From an uncultured Moraxella sp. (GTDB lineage: Bacteria; Pseudomonadota; Gammaproteobacteria; Pseudomonadales; Moraxellaceae), in the NCBI GenBank assembly GCA_916720335.1, contig CAKAQU010000007.1, positions 1-26,043 of the forward strand: DNA of 26,043 bases, read 5' to 3'. Below, in pieces: positions 1 through 7,603 of the stretch. Both the position numbers and the translations under genes were made by a program. Under the pieces are notes generated by a model that searched no databases, was not told where the DNA came from, and worked only from the letters and a program-made list of their open reading frames with translations. Position 1 is the stretch's first letter. Each line of letters begins with the position of its first letter.

Positions 1-2
1 GA

Positions 3-1268
3 CTGGATTTGCCGATTGCTATTGGGATTTTGGCGGCTTCAGGGCAGCTGGATGAAAAAATTTTGGCAAATTTTGAATTGGTTGGTGAACTTGCATTAAA
101 TGGTGAATTGCGTCAAATTACAGGGGCTTTAGCAATAGCCCGAGCTATCAAACAACAAAATGGTCAGACTGCATTAATCTTACCCAAAACAAGCGCTAAA
201 GAAGCTGCCAAAGTGGTTGATGTTACTGTGTTTGGGGCAACTTCTTTACTTGACGTGTGTCAGCATCTAAAAGCGGTGGCAAATGATTTAAATCCAGAAT
301 ATTTATTGCCTGTAATGATGGATGATAATAGACCAGATGCAATCACTTACCCTTTGGATTTAGCGGATGTTAAGGGGCAATTTCATGCTAGACGCGCTCT
401 AGAAATTGCTGCTGCAGGTGGCCATTCTTTATTATTTACAGGCTCACCAGGCTGTGGAAAAACTCTAATGGCGTCAAGACTACCAAGCATTTTACCAGAT
501 TTAACAGACGATGAAGCGCTTGAAGTTGCCAGTATTTATTCTGTGGCAGGCGTCGATTATGACTATGGCGTTAGGCCATTTCGCCCTTGTCATCATACCA
601 TCAGTGCGGTGGCATTGGTTGGGGGCGGTAGCCGTCCAAAACCTGGGGAAATTTCGTTATCACATCATGGTGTATTATTTTTAGATGAGTTGCCAGAATT
701 TGACCGAAAAGTATTGGAGGTTTTACGTCAGCCAATTGAAGCCAAAGAAATCATCATTAGCCGAGCAAATAATCAAGTTAAATTCCCTGCCAATTTTCAG
801 CTGATAGCCGCGATGAATCCTTGCCCTTGCGGTTATCATGGCGAACCTTCTGGACGCTGCCAATGTAGACCTGAACAGATTCGCCGTTATCAGGAAAAAT
901 TATCAGGACCACTGCTTGACCGAATAGATTTACACGTTTATGTGCCAACACTGCCAATTGGTGATTTGCAAAATGCTGCCAAAGGTGAAGATTCTAAAAC
1001 GGTCAGACAACGTGTTATCAATGCTAGAAAAATTCAGCTTGATAGGCGGGGTAAAGCCAACCATGAATTATCGCCGGGTGAAATTGATATCTATGCTGTT
1101 TTGGGCGATAAAGAAAAAACACTATTAACCACTGCACAAAGTCGATTAAATTTGTCTGCTCGCAGTTATCATCGAATTTTACGTGTGGCACGCACTATCA
1201 GTGATTTGGAAGCAGAAGATAAAATTAGTACCAAATCGTTAGCCGAAGCATTAAGCTATCGTGGCTAA
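3..1268 (+). CDS. comM: ComM/YifB family Mg-chelatase-like AAA+ ATPase (5' end missing)
   Basis: The reading frame is open from base 3 and the start lies upstream of the window; the TTG at 9 is an internal Leu codon, so roughly 80-90 N-terminal residues are missing compared with the usual ~500-residue family. Visible in order: the end of the N-terminal Lon-protease-like (ChlI) fold, the AAA+ core with Walker A GSPGCGKT (nt 441-464), Walker B GVLFLDELPEF about 70 residues later, a Cys-rich CPCGYHGEPSGRCQC segment, and the C-terminal Mg-chelatase domain ending near the stop. Family knowledge: ComM is a hexameric helicase that promotes branch migration during natural transformation, acting in the cytoplasm on recombination intermediates. 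That fits a naturally competent Moraxellaceae. yggX follows 68 bp downstream, probably with its own promoter. Identity is secure; the role in this strain is inferred. Confidence 0.95.
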   Translation: MDLPIAIGILAASGQLDEKILANFELVGELALNGELRQITGALAIARAIKQQNGQTALILPKTSAKEAAKVVDVTVFGATSLLDVCQHLKAVANDLNPEYLLPVMMDDNRPDAITYPLDLADVKGQFHARRALEIAAAGGHSLLFTGSPGCGKTLMASRLPSILPDLTDDEALEVASIYSVAGVDYDYGVRPFRPCHHTISAVALVGGGSRPKPGEISLSHHGVLFLDELPEFDRKVLEVLRQPIEAKEIIISRANNQVKFPANFQLIAAMNPCPCGYHGEPSGRCQCRPEQIRRYQEKLSGPLLDRIDLHVYVPTLPIGDLQNAAKGEDSKTVRQRVINARKIQLDRRGKANHELSPGEIDIYAVLGDKEKTLLTTAQSRLNLSARSYHRILRVARTISDLEAEDKISTKSLAEALSYRG

Positions 1269-1336
1269 TTAATGTTATTCCAACACTGAATTTAAGTTTG
1301 TATTACAATCTCTAATATCACAGATATTTTAATAAA

Positions 1337-1645
1337 ATGAGTAAGCTTATGACTGAAGTTTTTAATCCCAAAGCCAATTTAGTTTTTTGCCGTAAATATC
1401 AGCAAAATCTGCCTAAAATGCCCGCTCCGCCGTTTCCAAATGCCAAAGGTGAAGAGCTTTACAACAGTGTATCTGCCAAAGCGTGGAATGAATGGATTGA
1501 ACTACAAACCATGTTGATTAATGAAAAACATCTCAGCATGATGGATAAAGACGCCAAAAAATTTATTGCTGAACAACGAGAACTGTTTTTGGATAACGGT
1601 GATTATGAACGTCCCGCAGGTTATAAACCTAAAGCAGAAAATTAA
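1337..1645 (+). CDS. yggX: Probable Fe(2+)-trafficking protein YggX
   Basis: A 102-residue protein matching the small YggX family (E. coli 91 residues). It has the single conserved Cys early on (VFCRKYQ), the central AWNEWIELQTMLINEKHLSMMD segment split here as AWNEWIELQT then MLINEKHLSMMD, and the C-terminal GYKP motif. Family knowledge: a cytosolic protein that protects Fe-S clusters from oxidative damage and may move ferrous iron. The start is uncertain: ATG at 1337 and ATG at 1349 (MTEVF) both lack a clear Shine-Dalgarno sequence, and homologues have short N-termini. A TACAAT at 1304-1309 could be its -10, but no convincing -35 goes with it. The gene ends in a strong bidirectional terminator shared with sstT. 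Confidence 0.93.
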   Translation: MSKLMTEVFNPKANLVFCRKYQQNLPKMPAPPFPNAKGEELYNSVSAKAWNEWIELQTMLINEKHLSMMDKDAKKFIAEQRELFLDNGDYERPAGYKPKAEN

Positions 1646-1650
1646 AAAAT

Positions 1651-1680
1651 AAAAAGCCAATTTAATATTGGCTTTTTTTT
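1651..1680. terminator. Bidirectional intrinsic terminator between yggX and sstT
   Basis: The arms 1651-1661 and 1667-1677 are perfectly complementary (11 bp, core AGCCAAT/ATTGGCT) around a 5-nt loop. A T-run to 1680 follows on the plus strand and an A-run precedes on the left, giving a U-tract on both strands. It begins 5 bp after the yggX stop and lies downstream of the sstT stop, so it can end both convergent transcripts. Confidence 0.9.
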
Positions 1681-1690
1681 GAGCTGTGGA

Positions 1691-2908
1691 TTATTTGTGG
1701 GTAAATTTAGGGTCGGCAGCGGCTGTAAATAAAATATCGGTTGATGAGTTTAAAGCAGTTTCAGCAGAATCTTGGATAACACCAATAATAAAGCCTACGG
1801 CGACCACTTGCATTGCAACTTCGTTGGGTATATTAAACAAACTGCACGCTAAAGGAATGAGTAAAAGTGACCCACCTGCCACGCCAGAAGCTCCGCAAGC
1901 ACTGATTGAGCCAACTACCGCCAAAAGTAGCGCCGAACCGAAACCAACCTCAATGCCTAAGGTGTGAGCTGCTGCCAGTGTCAAGACGTTGATGGTGATG
2001 GCAGCTCCTGCCATATTAATAGTTGCCCCTAAAGGAATACTGACTGAATAGGTATCTTTATTTAGACCTAATTTTTCAGCCAAGTTCATATTGACAGGGA
2101 TGTTGGCAGCCGATGAACGGGTAAAAAATGCTGTAACGCCAGATTCGCGAAGACATTGCAAAACTAAAGGGTAGGGGTTTTTGCCAATTTTGATAAAAAC
2201 AATCAAAGGATTGACAACAAAAGCAATAAACAGCATAGAGCCAAGCAATACACCCAAAAGTTTGCCATAACTTAATAATGCATCAAATCCTGTTTCTGCA
2301 AATGTGCTAGAAACTAAGCCTAAAATCCCAAAAGGAGCAATTGCAATAATCCATTTAACCACATTGGTGATGGCATGCGATAAATCGCTAACCACCTGTC
2401 TTGTGGTCTGTGAAGTATGACGCAGTCCAAAACCAATCAACACTGCCCAAGTCAAAATTCCCATGTAATTGGCGTTTGATAAAGCAGTGATGGGATTGGC
2501 AACTAGGTTCATTAGCAGATTAGTTAAAACTTCAGTCAAACTGGCAGGCGGCGCATTAGCAGTTTCAGCAACATTTTGAGCAGTCAAACCAATCAATTCC
2601 ACAGGAACAACAAAACTGGCAATCACTGCGGTTAAAGCTGCAGCGAATGTGCCTACTAAATACAAAGTTAAAATTGGTCTGATGTATACTTGTTTGCCAA
2701 TCTCATAACTAGCAATAGCAGACATAACTAAAATAAATACCAAAACAGGTGCAACTGCCTTTAATGCTCCAACAAATAAAGAACCTAAAATACCTAATTT
2801 AAGTCCAACACTTGGAATAACTCCACCAATAAAAATGCCCAAAATCAGGGCAATGATGATTAAAGGTACAATGCCTAATTTTAAATATACATTAACGATA
2901 CTTTTCAT
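1691..2908 (-). CDS. sstT: Na+/serine-threonine symporter SstT
   Basis: A 405-residue membrane protein of the dicarboxylate/amino acid:cation symporter (DAACS) family, close to the E. coli SstT length (414). The characteristic serine-rich hairpin RSSAANIPVNM lies at residues 264-274, the TM7 equivalent GATINMAGAAITI at 294-306, and the HP2-like loop SGVAGGSLLLIPLA at 341-354. Known role: inner-membrane uptake of serine and threonine driven by sodium. The sodium gradient could be supplied by the Nqr pump in this same window. The gene is monocistronic, with its own terminator and a ~180-bp AT-rich upstream spacer shared only with the pepA terminator. The Shine-Dalgarno region is weak. Substrate assignment (Ser/Thr rather than Glu/Asp) rests on overall similarity and is fairly secure. 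Confidence 0.93.
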   Translation of the reverse strand: MKSIVNVYLKLGIVPLIIIALILGIFIGGVIPSVGLKLGILGSLFVGALKAVAPVLVFILVMSAIASYEIGKQVYIRPILTLYLVGTFAAALTAVIASFVVPVELIGLTAQNVAETANAPPASLTEVLTNLLMNLVANPITALSNANYMGILTWAVLIGFGLRHTSQTTRQVVSDLSHAITNVVKWIIAIAPFGILGLVSSTFAETGFDALLSYGKLLGVLLGSMLFIAFVVNPLIVFIKIGKNPYPLVLQCLRESGVTAFFTRSSAANIPVNMNLAEKLGLNKDTYSVSIPLGATINMAGAAITINVLTLAAAHTLGIEVGFGSALLLAVVGSISACGASGVAGGSLLLIPLACSLFNIPNEVAMQVVAVGFIIGVIQDSAETALNSSTDILFTAAADPKFTHK

Positions 2909-3043
2909 AAAAATAAACCCAAAATAATTATTGTAATAAATAATTCAAAAAAAGTAATATAAGCATAACATTATTTTTACAAAATTGTTACTTTTTTAAT
3001 GTGTTAAACAAGAATTATTATCATATAAAAATACATTTCCATG

Positions 3044-3076
3044 AAAAAACGACCGTCAATTTAATGCGGTCGTTTT
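3044..3076 (-). terminator. Intrinsic terminator of pepA
   Basis: Arms 3046-3055 and 3067-3076 (AAAACGACCG / CGGTCGTTTT) are perfectly complementary with an 11-nt loop. Read on the minus strand, the hairpin is followed by a U-tract (plus-strand A-run 3044-3049). It lies 12 bp past the pepA stop. Confidence 0.9.
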
Positions 3077-3087
3077 GAATGAGTTGA

Positions 3088-4602
3088 TTAAATTTGAGAA
3101 ACCAAATAGCTCATCAGCATTGGTACGGGGCGACCCGTTGCTCCTTTGTTCTCACCAGAAAGCCATGCAGTGCCTGCGATATCTAAATGTGCCCATGCTT
3201 GGTTTTCTTTAATAAACTTCTGTAAGAAACAAGCTGCCGTTACCGAACCTGCTTCACGACCACCAATGTTTTGTATATCAGCAATGTTAGATTTGAGCTG
3301 GGCGTGATAACTGTCATCTAAAGGCATTTGCCACACCAAATCACCTGATGACTCGCCTGCTTGTTGTAGAGCAAATAATGTATCTTCATCATTGCTGTAC
3401 AAACCAGAGCGCACGCTACCTAAAGCAATGACACACGCTCCAGTTAATGTGGCAGCATCAATGATGGTTTTAGCGTTATAGTTTTCTTGAACATAACACA
3501 ATGCATCACAAAGTACCAAGCGACCTTCGGCATCGGTATTTAAAATCTCAACACTCATGCCATTCATTGCTTTGACGATGTCTCCTGGGCGGCTGGCATG
3601 ACCCGATGGCATATTTTCAGCGCACGCCAATACAACTACCATATCCAAAGCAAGCTTGGCCTCACAGACGGCTTTAACCGTACCAAGCATAGCAGCTGCC
3701 CCACCCATATCAAATTTCATTTCATCCATGCCAGCAGCGGGCTTTAATGAGATGCCACCAGTATCAAAAGTGATGCCCTTTCCAACCAAAGCAATGGGGT
3801 CTTGCAGGCTGGACTTGGCTCTTTTCCCTTTGGTTTTACCTGATTTGCCAAAGTATTCTAATACAATTAATTGACCTTCATGGTCTGAACCTTGTGATAC
3901 CGCTAAAAAGCAGCCCATGCCAAGTTTTGCCATGTCTTTTTCGCCAAGCACATTGACTGACAAAACATCAGCATAGTCCTTGCCTAACTGTTTGGCGATT
4001 TTGCTTAAATGCAAAGGGTTACAGATATTAGGGGCTTCGTTGGCAACATCACGAGTTAAAGATTGCCCAACAAATGTGGCTTTGGCATGTGCCAATGCCG
4101 CTTGGTAATCAGTGTCTTCTTGATTGGCAACAAAACTGATTTGACTGAGTAAATCTTTACTTGTTTTTTGGGATTTGTGAGCATCAAAACGGTAACTTGC
4201 ATTTAAAAGTGCTAATACAAATTGTCCAAAATGTTTTTGACATACCCTTTGACCAAACATAATCACTGCATTTTTACTATTTTTAATGACAGGATAAACG
4301 GCTTTGGCAACTTTTTGGATGTTGTTGGGCAATTTTTGATTATCGCCAACACCAACCACACTGATAATAGGTGCATCATTTGCCAGAGCAAAATCGCTAA
4401 CCACCGCGCTTAATTCACCTTTAAAATGAGCATGTTTAATAAGTTGTTTGGCGTGAGACAACTCATTGCTTTCCACAAAATCGCCTAAAATCTCACCATT
4501 TTTATCTGCAATAAATACCAAATGGCATTTATTCTTAGATTTTTGTGGGGTGTAATTTTGGACAACAGTCATTGTTGGTATGGGGTGATTTTTATAAGAC
4601 AT
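3088..4602 (-). CDS. pepA: Leucyl aminopeptidase PepA (M17 family)
   Basis: Cytosolic di-zinc/manganese aminopeptidase that removes N-terminal residues from peptides; in some bacteria the hexamer also binds DNA. The M17 signature NTDAEGRL is at residues 355-362 and GKGITFDTGGISLKP at 274-288. The expected ligands and catalytic residues are present: K275, D280, D298, D357, E359 and R361, each offset by 5 from E. coli PepA (K270, D275, D293, D352, E354, R356). Start choice: ATG at 4602 (504 residues) has AGGAG five bases upstream, while the in-frame start at 4626 has no ribosome binding site. A short Lys-rich insert (KSGKTKGKRAKSS) precedes the catalytic domain. The gene is divergent from lptF, with a 269-bp AT-rich spacer. 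In many gammaproteobacteria pepA sits beside lptF and holC; here lptFG is retained next to it and holC is absent. Confidence 0.97.
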   Translation of the reverse strand: MSYKNHPIPTMTVVQNYTPQKSKNKCHLVFIADKNGEILGDFVESNELSHAKQLIKHAHFKGELSAVVSDFALANDAPIISVVGVGDNQKLPNNIQKVAKAVYPVIKNSKNAVIMFGQRVCQKHFGQFVLALLNASYRFDAHKSQKTSKDLLSQISFVANQEDTDYQAALAHAKATFVGQSLTRDVANEAPNICNPLHLSKIAKQLGKDYADVLSVNVLGEKDMAKLGMGCFLAVSQGSDHEGQLIVLEYFGKSGKTKGKRAKSSLQDPIALVGKGITFDTGGISLKPAAGMDEMKFDMGGAAAMLGTVKAVCEAKLALDMVVVLACAENMPSGHASRPGDIVKAMNGMSVEILNTDAEGRLVLCDALCYVQENYNAKTIIDAATLTGACVIALGSVRSGLYSNDEDTLFALQQAGESSGDLVWQMPLDDSYHAQLKSNIADIQNIGGREAGSVTAACFLQKFIKENQAWAHLDIAGTAWLSGENKGATGRPVPMLMSYLVSQI

Positions 4603-4607
4603 ACAAG

Positions 4608-4612
4608 CTCCT
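4608..4612 (-). promoter_or_regulatory. Ribosome binding site deciding the pepA start
   Basis: AGGAG on the minus strand, 5 nt before ATG 4602. It supports the 504-residue form over the longer frame that opens at 4626. Confidence 0.8.
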
Positions 4613-4827
4613 ATTTTTAAAGACAACTTTTAGACTATAAATTACTTAAGCTTAAAATTCTTTAAACTTAGTGTAGCACATCTGTAATCTTTTCCAAGTA
4701 ATTTTATAACCAAAAATGCAAAATTTTTACCATTAAATTGTTAAAAACAGCCGTTTGTCTATTTCATAAAAACAACACAAAAAGTCTTGAAAAAACAAAA
4801 AATTCTCAAAAAGCGATGATTAATTTT

Positions 4828-4836
4828 TGCTATAAT
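4828..4836 (+). promoter_or_regulatory. Extended -10 promoter of lptFG
   Basis: TGCTATAAT: a perfect TATAAT (4831-4836) with the upstream TG-N extension. No recognisable -35 lies at 16-18 bp spacing. The predicted transcription start is near 4843, about 30 nt before the lptF ATG. Confidence 0.7.
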
Positions 4837-4871
4837 AAACTTCTTTTTTAAATTTTTTTAATTAAATAGTT

Positions 4872-6116
4872 ATGATTTTACGCCGTTATATGATGGGTCA
4901 AGTTGCGATAACAACCCTTTTGGTGTTGGGATTTTTGACTGTCATGTTGCTTGGTGGCCGCCTAATTCGCTACTTTGGTATTGCAGCTGAAGGTGGGCTT
5001 GATGTAAGCGTTCTATTTACACTGATTGGTTATAATCTACCTTATTTTTTGGAATTGATTTTGCCATTGTCATTTTTTATTGGATTGATGCTGACGTTTG
5101 GGCGTATGTATAGCGACCATGAAATGGCGGTGCTAAACGCCAGTGGTATTAGCCATGGTAAACTGTCTTGGCTGATTTTACCATTGATTTTAGTGGCGTT
5201 TATAGCTGAGATATGGCTGACATTGTTTGGCAAACCATGGGGCGTGGCAAAGGCAACTAATATTTGGCAAGAACAGGCCGTAGTTGAACTATTTGATTTG
5301 ATTCGCCCAAAACAGTTTATCAGTAGCGGTGATTACCATTTGTATGTTGGTGAAGTTGGCGAAAACAGAGACTATCTAAAAGATGTGATTGTTATTAGTA
5401 TGAATGGTAAAGGTAGTTTTATCCAAAAACCTGCCAATAAAAACCCTGAAACTGGTGAAGTTTCAGATGCGAAATTAACTCAAATTGACACCAGTAAACT
5501 CCCCAAAGACTTAATTAATAGCAAAGACAACATTATTTTTGCCAAATCAGCAACCCAAGTGCCAAGTGATGATGGTACCATTCGTTTAGATTTACATGAA
5601 GGCCGTCGTTATGAGGTGGATACCAAAAGTCGTGAATACAGTCAAATAGGCTTTGGACGGTATCGAATTAGTTTGGCGGGTAAAAGTGATAAACAAGCTA
5701 AACCAATGAAAATAGAGGGCGTTTCCACATTTGAGCTGATACAAAATATCACCCAAACACCACCAAAGACCCAAGAAGATTTGCATGAGCAAAAGGCAGA
5801 ACTTGGTTACCGCATCAGCCTTCCGTTTTTGATGATAGTGGCTGTACTGCTAGCAACCCCGCTTTCAGTGGTTCAACCCAGACAGGGCAGATGGTTAAAG
5901 TTAATTCCTGCAATTTTTATTTTTGTAGCCAATGTACTGATTTTAATTTCCTTAAAAGAAACCATTACCAAAGGCAAAATTGGTGTATGGATTTATCCTG
6001 TAGCGGTGTTTGGCTGTTTTGTGTTTGCTTTTTACCTAAATTATCATGATAAAGTCATGCTTAAAATTCGTTTAAACAAAACTTCAAATAACCAATTACC
6101 AAGAACGGGAGTATAA
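4872..6116 (+). CDS. lptF: LPS export ABC transporter permease LptF
   Basis: A YjgP/YjgQ-family inner-membrane protein that, with LptG and the LptB ATPase, extracts lipopolysaccharide or lipooligosaccharide and passes it to LptC/LptA. It begins with the typical ILRRYMMGQ amphipathic start, has three N-terminal membrane segments (about residues 12-32, 47-78, 98-118), a long periplasmic beta-jellyroll, and three C-terminal segments (about 315-400). At 414 residues it is longer than E. coli LptF (366). The extra length lies in the periplasmic part, around the KPANKNPETGEVSDAKL region. It abuts lptG with no intervening base (TAA directly followed by ATG), so the two are co-transcribed and probably translationally coupled. 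It is assigned F rather than G by its first position in the pair and its N-terminal sequence. Confidence 0.95.
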   Translation: MILRRYMMGQVAITTLLVLGFLTVMLLGGRLIRYFGIAAEGGLDVSVLFTLIGYNLPYFLELILPLSFFIGLMLTFGRMYSDHEMAVLNASGISHGKLSWLILPLILVAFIAEIWLTLFGKPWGVAKATNIWQEQAVVELFDLIRPKQFISSGDYHLYVGEVGENRDYLKDVIVISMNGKGSFIQKPANKNPETGEVSDAKLTQIDTSKLPKDLINSKDNIIFAKSATQVPSDDGTIRLDLHEGRRYEVDTKSREYSQIGFGRYRISLAGKSDKQAKPMKIEGVSTFELIQNITQTPPKTQEDLHEQKAELGYRISLPFLMIVAVLLATPLSVVQPRQGRWLKLIPAIFIFVANVLILISLKETITKGKIGVWIYPVAVFGCFVFAFYLNYHDKVMLKIRLNKTSNNQLPRTGV

Positions 6117-7199
6117 ATGAATCAAGCGATTTTGCCCCGTTATGTGATGCGCTCAGCTTTTTTTGCAATGTTATTGTCTGTAATTGGGCTTTGGCTTTTG
6201 CAAATGGTTTTTGCATATCTGTCAGAACTTGAAAATTTATCTGACACTTATACATTTATTGATGCGCTTAAATTTATTTTTTACCGCTCCCCTTATTTTT
6301 TGGTGCAGTTCATTCCAACAGGCGCTTTGCTTGGTGTGGTGATTGGTCTTGGATTGCTAGCTGGCAATAGCGAGCTTGTGGTCATGCGCGCGGTAGGTGT
6401 TAGTAAATATAAAATTATTAGCTGGGCAATGATTCCTGCATTTTTATTTGTGGTGTTATCGCTTGCAGTCAATCAGTTTATTTTACCCATTACCAATCAA
6501 AAAGCTCTACAAATTAGAGACCATCATAGTCATGACATCATTTCAATCAAAGGATATTGGTCAGTAAAACAGCAAGACAATGCTACACAAATTACCTATA
6601 TTGGCTATGCTGATGACAAAGGTCAGTTAGGACAAATTAAGCAGTATCGTTTAGCAGATGCTGAACTTACCCATGCGCTTAGTGCCAATGGCGGTACTTA
6701 TGATAAGAAAAATCAGGATGATTATATTTGGAAGCTGCTGGATATTAACGAGATAACTATTAATAAAACTGGCGTAACCCAAAGTTATGACAATGCTCAA
6801 ACGCTGGCGCTGCCTATTTCTCCAACAGATGTACATTTATTAACCAAAGATGCTGACGATTTATCTTTGACGGATTTGTACGCTCACAAACAGTTGATGA
6901 CTCATCAAAAACTGCGTTCTTTGCGTCACGAATTGAGCTTTTGGCAAAAACTATTTTCACCATTTGCGGTATTATCATTGGTACTAGTGGCGTCATCGTT
7001 TGTGTTTGGTTCCTTGCGTTCTCAAGGTTTGGGACTTCGAATTGTAATGGCATTATTGACCGGACTTTTATTTAGTTATTTAACTGACTTATTAGGTTTT
7101 GTGGCACTGGCGATAAATGTTTCTCCGTTGGTTATGGCGCTTTTGCCAATTATGATTAGCGCTGGGGTTGGTGCTTGGCTATTAAAACGTCAGCCGTAA
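6117..7199 (+). CDS. lptG: LPS export ABC transporter permease LptG
   Basis: The second YjgP/YjgQ permease of the Lpt inner-membrane complex, 360 residues, the usual length. It starts NQAILPRYVMRSAF with a first membrane helix right after, and has the conserved ELVVMRAVGVSK cytoplasmic coupling segment near residue 90, which contacts LptB. A periplasmic jellyroll follows, and three C-terminal helices end in LLKRQP. The Shine-Dalgarno CGGGAG sits inside the last codons of lptF, and the ATG follows the lptF stop directly. No intrinsic terminator is visible downstream, so some read-through into the nqr leader is possible. Confidence 0.95.
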   Translation: MNQAILPRYVMRSAFFAMLLSVIGLWLLQMVFAYLSELENLSDTYTFIDALKFIFYRSPYFLVQFIPTGALLGVVIGLGLLAGNSELVVMRAVGVSKYKIISWAMIPAFLFVVLSLAVNQFILPITNQKALQIRDHHSHDIISIKGYWSVKQQDNATQITYIGYADDKGQLGQIKQYRLADAELTHALSANGGTYDKKNQDDYIWKLLDINEITINKTGVTQSYDNAQTLALPISPTDVHLLTKDADDLSLTDLYAHKQLMTHQKLRSLRHELSFWQKLFSPFAVLSLVLVASSFVFGSLRSQGLGLRIVMALLTGLLFSYLTDLLGFVALAINVSPLVMALLPIMISAGVGAWLLKRQP

Positions 7200-7333
7200 T
7201 CGTAAATAAAACTGGTTTATCTTAAAAGTAATGTTTGTAAACGAATTTAAATAAAAGAGCTGTTAAATGATTTAAACATTTTGCAAAAATCAATAATGGA
7301 CAATTCTTTGCAAATAAAGCGACGTAAAGGTCT

Positions 7334-7347
7334 TTGATTTATATCAA
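7334..7347. promoter_or_regulatory. Perfect FNR/Anr-type binding site upstream of nqr
   Basis: TTGAT-TTAT-ATCAA matches the FNR/Anr consensus TTGAT-N4-ATCAA at all ten specified positions. Its centre (7340.5) lies about 75 bp upstream of the start predicted from the TATAAT at 7403, close to a class I activator position (-71.5). Confidence 0.65.
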
Positions 7348-7402
7348 GCCTTATGTATTGAAACATTACCGAAAAAGACTGTAAATTACTCCTTTTTTGA
7401 CG

Positions 7403-7408
7403 TATAAT
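7403..7408 (+). promoter_or_regulatory. Probable -10 of the nqr operon promoter
   Basis: Perfect TATAAT. The hexamer at 17-bp spacing (7380-7385, TGTAAA) is a poor -35, and there is no TG extension, as expected for a promoter that needs an activator. The predicted transcript start is near 7415. Confidence 0.5.
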
Positions 7409-7603
7409 TGAAAGACTTATTATATACGCAATAAAATGATAGTAAAACTTAAGCAACAATTGGATTTGTTTTTAGTGGATTTGTTGATTTTTTGCGATAT
7501 ATCAAAAAAATCTTGGTAGCCAGCCATCAGGTAGCCACTTTTGCTCTTTTGGGCGATGGTCGTCTGTACTGGCGTATTTTGGTCTTAAATTAAGTATCCG
7601 CTT

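Larger units (their letters stand above)
7200..7603. other. 404-bp regulatory spacer between lptG and nqrA
   Basis: No convincing gene. It contains a perfect FNR/Anr-type palindrome (7334-7347), a TATAAT (7403-7408) and an untranslated leader of roughly 190 nt before nqrA. The leader carries an exact 8-bp direct repeat GGTAGCCA (7515-7522 and 7530-7537). A 27-codon frame from 7436 has no ribosome binding site and I do not call it. No terminator for lptFG was seen. Confidence 0.6.

Noticed and set aside
1686..1967. 93-codon plus-strand frame over the 3' end of sstT
   Set aside because: Mirror of sstT codons; starts in the terminator region with no ribosome binding site.
7436..7522. 27-codon leader-peptide-like frame upstream of nqrA
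   Set aside because: No Shine-Dalgarno, no regulatory codon run and no attenuator-like hairpin with a T-tract after it.
7515..7537. Direct repeat GGTAGCCA twice, 15 bp apart, in the nqr leader
   Set aside because: Only 8 bp and present twice; seen but too short to call an operator without conservation.
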